Below are positions 62,401-64,000 of a DNA stretch of 64,000 bases, piece by piece. Positions within the stretch are counted from its first letter, which is position 1. Every line of letters starts with the position of its first letter. The notes under the pieces are model-generated. The model did no database searches and had not been told where the DNA came from. It worked only from the letters and a program-made list of their open reading frames with translations. Both the position numbers and the translations under genes were made by a program. The DNA is from Prorocentrum cordatum (lineage: Eukaryota > Sar > Dinophyceae > Prorocentrales > Prorocentraceae): positions 62,001 to 126,000 of the forward strand of contig CAUYUJ010014322.1 of assembly GCA_963575745.1 (NCBI GenBank), written 5' to 3'.

Positions 62401-62670
62401 TGGCTCCGCTCCTCGCAGAGCCGGCGCAACATGGTATTCCACCGTAGTAGTAGTCCACCAAGTTGTGCCGTGGATTACAGGAATCAGAGCGAGAGCCAGC
62501 CACACGAGAGTGTAGCCAGCTCCGCTACCAAGTCGAAAACAAGCTGGTAAGCTTAGGTATACAGTCCGCCTTAGGCGCTTCCATATCCCAGGCTTAGGCT
62601 CATAGCGCATGAGCAAGAGAGCGAGACGAAGCATGGGATCTGGAGTAAAGAGTAGGATGGGCATCGTCAA
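53434..62670 (-). CDS. gag-pro: ORF1: Gag-protease polyprotein with Tpt1-like and RING-H2 domains
   Basis: 3078 codons from ATG 62670, inside the 5' LTR; the first 46 codons are LTR and the primer-binding site is translated. Hydrophobic segments at about 52-67 and 174-192 suggest membrane anchoring. A capsid-like helical region follows (about 225-420: YILYLLSTKFENL, RNYGHVAE), then a very basic stretch (533-575) and a CCHC knuckle at 629-642. A domain at about 1640-1900 resembles RNA 2'-phosphotransferase Tpt1/KptA: R1649-H1650 in ALRHSP, R1758 in FIRATNGHS, HGT motif in FIHGTKWEYV, R1865 in LWRSAND. RING-H2 at 2437-2488 (C-x2-C-x14-C-x-H-x2-H-x2-C-x21-C-x2-C). Aspartic protease with D2758 in FMLDIGSN and IWGLSAME. 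Linkers are disordered and full of hairpin elements. Confidence 0.95.
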   Translation of the reverse strand: MTMPILLFTPDPMLRLALLLMRYEPKPGIWKRLRRTVYLSLPACFRLGSGAGYTLVWLALALIPVIHGTTWWTTTTVEYHVAPALRGAEPVRDRASGATRELETLSPTSLRYFTPDFHQMPIGNSIENVVTLRGYPQRGHLHPVPVRRLTATTPEPDKPQPKPITEAEMHMHWIKITIFGILWVIMGCAVGYMRQGMDDTRTTGPSWDPAGTTPFREYVREVHAWLNVTSGNMTPPQQAAALQRGLQGLARRIAMQVPSQIINYGVTVNGQPTDAVTYILYLLSTKFENLEDERQLNSGTALIDFRVERGERIDSVLARFEMARDEANSVGFVIPNFQILTLILFRALGVGASRAQHLLEPFNHQMPRTQADYDRLLTRMRNYGHVAERSPGNIAGIFTGHHSHAGVYATTAGSPAGPGEPNPWADPADMPNEATALLGQTGQASAEAAEANAWSSYSPGAAYTAGPPSGTTLWGQAESSAQWSQPPSPFESGTDTDTSSDDEHNGIVSAGNDYPADDTHLSEQQRAEAAFMAYRKSKRRWRRFVKKPVRKVRRAVRRHFKQFGKGRGKGGRRRRMHGRGITAFLTSLTDMAFEEVLIGGKGRGHRRTSGKGKGRRGNPRDASGNTMKCHTCGSTEHLRDQCPKGKGKGSVHLAQNSFMDDIDYIDYEFYVNPEAAPAAGSSTYYVMARYAEATVALEDYAVTLFDEFHGWDEVDEIAYNAWFGLPAGPPAGDEVSEAETVPATEEELTAALAPQVIGMPLLPNPSGAGSEMGDADDEMRGHPAYSDSEESEEDYNDMLQEQVSEAIRLLSAPAQQQMTMNELLSHPGVARLRPYLDSNMSASQMLTALQALAGSPAEEMLDATAGPPAWSMDVFMQGCDQMNINDLSMEQLNDIGYFRSPYQNVFMAQDSSEDSDDMRYDKRDRRPSPPRDSEQDDQRPVTRDSASAGPSRGSASAGPARGRSRSAPRRPTHDESGYPYSTEHSVGVSAQQVPDWYIRWYPDYSMETLRHWYSKEYYAKRGETGAIIRTKGGKTKTPEAWDKRAKKQEIITDRKTYRKQVCQCEPFKGHMRRCPMDRPSRSPHHGETPWNWSHGDDAGNVHDPNKEVPGGGNRITEADRVPMTEEVANTVRENWAKLPNDHRLKEWNRRFHKEAGSPAESSGEAGSPAEPSGEAGSPAESSKEAGSPAEAPPAAGTAEDEWIDVASAAGTDRTELNEEWAAEDGSENPFPDGSACWYYSSTAQKWFCTRVLYRHENGKYKLAIKGVADIDKMRQVIHDHGQPEGPPRDPPGPRPGKGSRPPPRPKADSSSSPTPAKRHSSKSPEDTQGRAKVRAIAKTDDPEPADPPGPSVTERKKVFAGPSTPMPPATQGDVKDEVRDKPKAAFRGDWTPTLHQPRLTPQPGSARMKAQPKPEAGMRSVRAEEAAKAKEDKGSAGPPAKAAPAATAGTPAESTLSREERFRVLKEFGDQQKLTDDAATNKGHPNPGAESSAGAASSAAGSAGPPIKAAPAALAGPPVKAPPAALAGSPASGQPIMSVLRVIPLECKLYWQGIVDKGPRQPINPRVTPDDTDRYEVINCPVRRNFKCQNDWEREQQKVGNMLRDRPPLRVAQHRESLLKVMQQNGADPTLPSKEQMTKISIWFSTALRHSPYYKDKHNRYFEKVSTFDPYDGWVVIDDLLTNWKENDQYKHYRDMHEVLIKGRPHTSFVYWVLLNCCEIIDHHGMQKGRLQMKCVDDSLLLPQRFRPTNRRPQYFIRATNGHSSPGVHCPESLFRPITTWAKEPDDPVYFIHGTKWEYVKSILDNGLSCLAQDNPKRKGGRQFVHGCPYLPGDKRIQSGIRPDSEVLIFCSINKMLSSGFSLWRSANDIVMTRGHDGRIPPDHIMQIVSIAKYRVGEAWSNPLFYDKTRKRGQPADRIRTDDYLPLKMCDRTLAVMEDHARYLKGWTKTDGRPFNLVMTEQDVAPRPFETQAVLMMNAQEDEAMPEAGPPAGAGTPAVDTSDGSWQQVVTPVTTVASPWRQDQQSWVHALNSQLTSADVSGLTDQLYRADPWAVHAGIQDAQQRNLRPPAGPPGILGTQPQRPPQQAGGARFVPMNGSDGGSPYRTPPSETSENSLWQRLQAIRGNPTLAAALQATTPFGTPRGSEGGVAAGSPAERTPAESSAHAGPPADGQQGPDYERRAATLRAQATFLQQQADRVPSLLRNRNIDVTNHGDFRPLWSWTSDDAPNADPTNPYRQVFIPGIASHPIYGWDNHGPAEAPAMDAPMYPEYYAQVNNTPMIAGPPANEYTRNLANEMYRLQFTRAVDAQSLPHYAYMPTPTDPETIVQPAGLAVPAALGRMPDYIRDVHNTQQAILASRQQVRDNARLRQQRAIQRRIERENQAETPAGAGPPAEHTDRLPPPTPYREGETTFERQARTRPDVPTPVISDYNFTQCPICMDPYETGTTVWRLACGHFFHDICWDRVAQQHVRNQRPGTPNEAPCAVCRGPGIITAHFPYAGQRDAESEQARQQERYVVDARELRRLREAVEALEARAASAEPSARAPAAQTHPWPAPEQGIQMPILPTLRAQGPPAAGPPAEAAPAAKAGSPATGPPNPGFLRAMEADIRRSGRSGGVSRTSRAESPVSARSRASAESAEAAQFHNTFMINTEGLTYTRDITDTLPPGGEWTSTLSANYWVLEQEPITVEERRQYEQIWCTELTMSQWVLEQRLLKGTLGSQITYHSDDHGTMALAARTGTFFPDEEGMPCISFMLDIGSNVNIIGANTARTFQEVMARYNHRPAICTLSKTLYINGVGEGAAICRKMGNFKIGVQYANEASPRIEEFASNIAEGSGVNLPAIWGLSAMEARDTIIVLKPGFQKVIFPSGEYTLKLGKGAKVLRAKKTPSGHLAIPCGLYDGAKSQTVTNTFTIRSSHDGYTETENDEDSVNAGPPAGVGAGSPAGVTAGQPAMGQSMTVTTDTFIVEPYLDKQLLKDTTRAIVDRTLDSWWKGQQCPEGTWPHMKDALKSKIFWAVQEAVNNWSPENQAGPPATPPPPPSCTGGGSTDLAGPTRVEIVSAAAPVTPAESSANSMPL
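53453..53466. repeat. Hairpin element with A-T closing pair
   Basis: Sense GCGGA-GTCA-TCCGC, read as AESSA, 17 bp before the ORF1 stop. Confidence 0.9.
53567..53871. repeat. Four hairpin elements near the ORF1 C-terminus
   Basis: At 53567, 53810, 53834 and 53858, all GCGGG/CCCGC; loops GCCA, GCAA, GTCA, GCCA. The last three are 24 bp apart. Confidence 0.9.
54890..54939. repeat. Three hairpin elements at 18-bp spacing
   Basis: 54890 (GCGGG stem), 54908 (GCGGC/GCCGC stem), 54926 (GCGGG stem), between RING and protease. Confidence 0.9.
55487..55518. repeat. Two hairpin elements at 18-bp spacing
   Basis: 55487 perfect; 55505 has stem GCGGG/TCCGC on the plus strand, one mismatch. Confidence 0.85.
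56159..56217. repeat. Three hairpin elements
   Basis: 56159 (G-C closing pair), 56177 (A-T closing pair), 56204 (G-C closing pair). Confidence 0.9.
56678..56709. repeat. Two hairpin elements at 18-bp spacing
   Basis: 56678 (loop GACA) and 56696 (loop GCCA). A 15-nt version with a five-base loop follows at 56924-56938. Confidence 0.9.
57060..57760 (-). other. Tpt1/KptA-like RNA 2'-phosphotransferase domain within ORF1
   Basis: Encoded motifs in family order: STALRHSP (R-H at 57721-57726), DGWVVIDDLL, YFIRATNGHS (Arg at 57397-57399), VYFIHGTKWEYVKSILDNGL, GFSLWRSANDIVMT (Arg at 57076-57078). In yeast Tpt1 the essential residues are R23, H24, R71 and R138; all four have equivalents here. Tpt1 removes an internal 2'-phosphate from RNA using NAD. 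The domain is longer than Tpt1 because of insertions (108 and 107 residues between catalytic positions against 47 and 67). No hairpin elements fall inside it. Confidence 0.8.
58079..58365. repeat. Five hairpin elements, last three at 18-bp spacing
   Basis: 58079, 58193 (A-T closing pair), 58316, 58334 (C-G closing pair), 58352, plus imperfect copies near 58115 and 58133. Confidence 0.9.
59105..59208. repeat. Four hairpin elements in a 30-bp tandem repeat
   Basis: Starts at 59105, 59135, 59165 and 59195; encodes EAGSPAESSG-type decapeptides. Confidence 0.9.
59788..62409. repeat. Eleven further hairpin elements in the N-terminal third of ORF1
   Basis: 59788, 59815, 60065, 60101, 60320, 60479, 61229, 61424, 62262, 62371 and 62395. 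Those at 59788, 59815, 60320 and 62395 are 15-nt forms with five-base loops; 61229 and 62395 have A-T closing pairs. 62262 is in codon phase 3 and 62371 in phase 2. None lies in the capsid-like segment 61450-62000. Confidence 0.85.
62519..62530 (-). promoter_or_regulatory. Primer-binding site for minus-strand synthesis
   Basis: On the sense strand TGGTAGCGGAGC follows the 5' LTR with no gap. TGG pairs with a tRNA CCA end, and TGGTAGCG is the start of the initiator-tRNA-Met site used by Ty1. Initiator tRNA-Met is the likely primer, but the tRNA of this species is not in the window. Confidence 0.8.
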
Positions 62671-62816
62671 TGGAAAAGGATGTTTTCCGATCTCGGATGC
62701 AAGTAGTGCGCCTCAGTGAGGCACAGTCACATATCTGGCCGGGCCCGGCTTGAGCCAGGCACGGCAGCGGTACATGCTCGATTTATATCTCGCCTTTAAC
62801 CTTCTCCGTTTAAAGT
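62531..62816 (-). repeat. 5' LTR
   Basis: 286 bp, identical by eye to 46446-46731. Sense strand starts ACTTTAAACGG and ends GTTTTCGACT. It holds a TATA-like box and the ORF1 start codon. Confidence 0.97.
62781..62787 (-). promoter_or_regulatory. TATA-like box of the 5' LTR
   Basis: Sense TATAAAT, 111 bp upstream of the ORF1 ATG at 62670. If used, transcription would start near 62755 and leave an 85-nt leader. Dinoflagellate host promoters usually lack TATA, so function is uncertain. Confidence 0.45.
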
Positions 62817-62821
62817 AAGAT
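62817..62821. repeat. Target-site duplication AAGAT (right)
   Basis: Matches 46441-46445. Confidence 0.95.
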
Positions 62822-63330
62822 GGCCTCCAGACGGCCCAAGACGTCTCCAAGATGACCCAAGAAGCCTCCAAGATCCCCAGGAGGTCTCCAAGTGCATTCC
62901 CAAGAGGACCCCAAGAGGCAAACAAACAATGTTTGTTCCATTGGTTTTGGACAGATTTGGGCGTTTCAACCTTCTCGGTTCCCCGACGCCCCTAAACGGC
63001 GCAAGAGGCCTCCAAGATCGCCCCAAGAGGGCCCAAGAGGCCCCCAAGAGGGCTCCAAGATGGCCCAAGGCGCCTCCAAGACGGCCCAAGAAGCCTCCAA
63101 GACGGCCCAAGAGGGCCCCAAGAACGCTTCAAGAACTCCCAAGAGGGGGTTCACGAAACAGAATTTCGAGCTCTCGGCCCTTAGAGGCCCCCGGGAGGCC
63201 CCAAGATGCCCTCAAAGGCCCCAAGAGGCCCCCAAGAGGCCCTCAAGAGGCCTCAAGAGGCCTCCAAAAGGCCCTCTGGAAGCCTCGAAAAAACCGTTAG
63301 GAGGCCCCCAGGACGCCTCCAAGACTCCAG
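62822..63330. repeat. CCAAGA-type tandem array, right half
   Basis: Continues the unit cut at 46445: ggcctccagacggcccaagacg, then the T-rich ttggttttggacagattt near 62941 and ccccgacgcccctaaacgg near 62980, then short CCAAGAGG words. It grades into unrelated sequence near 63330. Confidence 0.85.
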
Positions 63331-63411
63331 CCAGACGCGACTTGGGAAACGCAGGTCGGGGTGGTCCTCCTCCCCCGCGTTCAGCCTCCAGCCTCGAGCC
63401 TCGACCCTCCA

Positions 63412-63486
63412 CGACGACGACGACGACGACGCCGGCGGGCGGCGGCGGCGGGCGGCGGCGGCGGCGACGACGACGACGACGACGAC
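63412..63486. repeat. (CGA)n with GGC-rich interruption
   Basis: gacgacgacgac flanking ggcgggcggcggcggg. Confidence 0.9.
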
Positions 63487-63514
63487 AAAGGCGCTCCTCA
63501 TCGCTCCTCATCCC

Positions 63515-63621
63515 CCTCCTCCTTCCTCCTCCTCCTCCTCCTCCTCCTCTTCCTCCTCCTCCTCCTCCTCCTCCTCCTCCTCCTCGTCCTCCTCCTCCTC
63601 CTCCTCCTCCTCCTCCTCCTC
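63515..63621. repeat. (TCC)n microsatellite
   Basis: About 100 bp of cctcctcctc with single interruptions. Confidence 0.95.
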
Positions 63622-64000
63622 CGGTCCAATAAGAAAAGAGATGGTAAGAGAAACGCCACAAGAAAGTGTTCCTTCACGCCCGTGTCCGCAACGCCAGAGG
63701 ACATCAGGACGATAACGGAGCCAGCGTTAGCATTCAAAGCCCGCCACCCTCCGACACGAGGGTTCCCCTATCGCATAAGATGTCTCTTCCCCCGGCTCGA
63801 ACGGCCCCACAGCGGGATACCACGGGTAACACGCCCCCACGATGGCACCAAAGCCGTCAAAAAACTGCAAACACCTAGAAGCCCCATGGAAAAAAACATT
63901 GACAAATTGATCGACAACTACACAGCTCCCGACGCCGCAGCTCCACACTGCAAACGACCACTCGGACAGGCGACCACGGTGCGACACAATGGGCCGGCGG
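63622..64000. other. No recognisable gene
   Basis: Unique-looking sequence to the window end without a recognised motif. Confidence 0.5.

Larger units (their letters stand above)
46446..62816 (-). mobile_element. Full-length Ty1/copia-type LTR retrotransposon, 16.4 kb
   Basis: It has 286-bp LTRs identical by eye, a 5-bp target duplication, a tRNA primer-binding site directly after the 5' LTR, and the copia order gag, protease, integrase, RT, RNase H. It is about three times the length of a usual copia element because ORF1 and ORF2 carry extra domains. Identical LTRs and open frames suggest a very recent insertion. LTR ends are not TG...CA but ACT...ACT on the sense strand. A sense-strand polypurine tract before the 3' LTR is not visible; the last bases there are pyrimidines. 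The element sits inside a CCAAGA-type tandem repeat. Confidence 0.97.

Overview
The window reads as nuclear DNA of a dinoflagellate or a very close relative. It is GC-rich, dense in repeats and retroelements, and I recognise no intact host gene. The retroelement polyproteins look like those I know from symbiodiniacean and related dinoflagellate genomes (recalled, not searched). There are also two weak matches to the dinoflagellate spliced leader. The lineage call is an inference of moderate strength.

Layout. 1-3.2 kb (minus): a frameshifted retroelement, gag-like region then reverse transcriptase (RT), running off the left edge. 5.8-10.3 kb: a poly-G run, a CCAAGA-rich repeat, microsatellites and a 1.8 kb array of 11-bp units that flips strand around a hairpin core at 9408-9460. 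10.3-13.4 kb: a weak RT relic and a minisatellite. 13.7-33.6 kb: two nested tyrosine-recombinase (YR, DIRS/Ngaro-type) retrotransposons. The outer one (RT, RNase H, unknown ORF, recombinase) is broken twice: by a 786-bp retroposed insert with a 20-bp target duplication, and by the complete inner element at 19776-33370. The inner element keeps the split direct repeats A1-ORFs-B1-A2-B2, but its genes are decayed. 33.8-36.6 kb: (TCC)n and a 64-bp satellite with higher-order structure. 37.2-40 kb: 2.8 kb of tetranucleotide and octanucleotide repeats. 40-45.6 kb: nothing I can identify. 45.6-46.4 and 62.8-63.3 kb: the two halves of one CCAAGA-type tandem array.

The highlight is a full-length, apparently very young Ty1/copia-type LTR retrotransposon at 46446-62816 (minus strand, 16.4 kb). 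Its 286-bp LTRs look identical and it has a 5-bp target duplication, AAGAT. Its two huge ORFs (3078 and 2132 codons) lie in one frame, separated by a single TGA. ORF1 starts inside the 5' LTR and reads through the primer-binding site. It holds membrane segments, a capsid-like region, a CCHC knuckle, a domain resembling RNA 2'-phosphotransferase (Tpt1/KptA) with all four catalytic residues, a RING-H2 finger and an aspartic protease. ORF2 holds a methyltransferase-like module, integrase, RT and RNase H. The element's own coding sequence is studded with about 44 copies of a 14-nt hairpin (5-bp stem, GNNA-type loop). Its closing base pair covaries, copies occur in all three codon phases, many sit at 18-bp spacing, and they avoid the folded domains. 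I consider this hairpin family plus the Tpt1-like domain the best candidates for an undescribed system.
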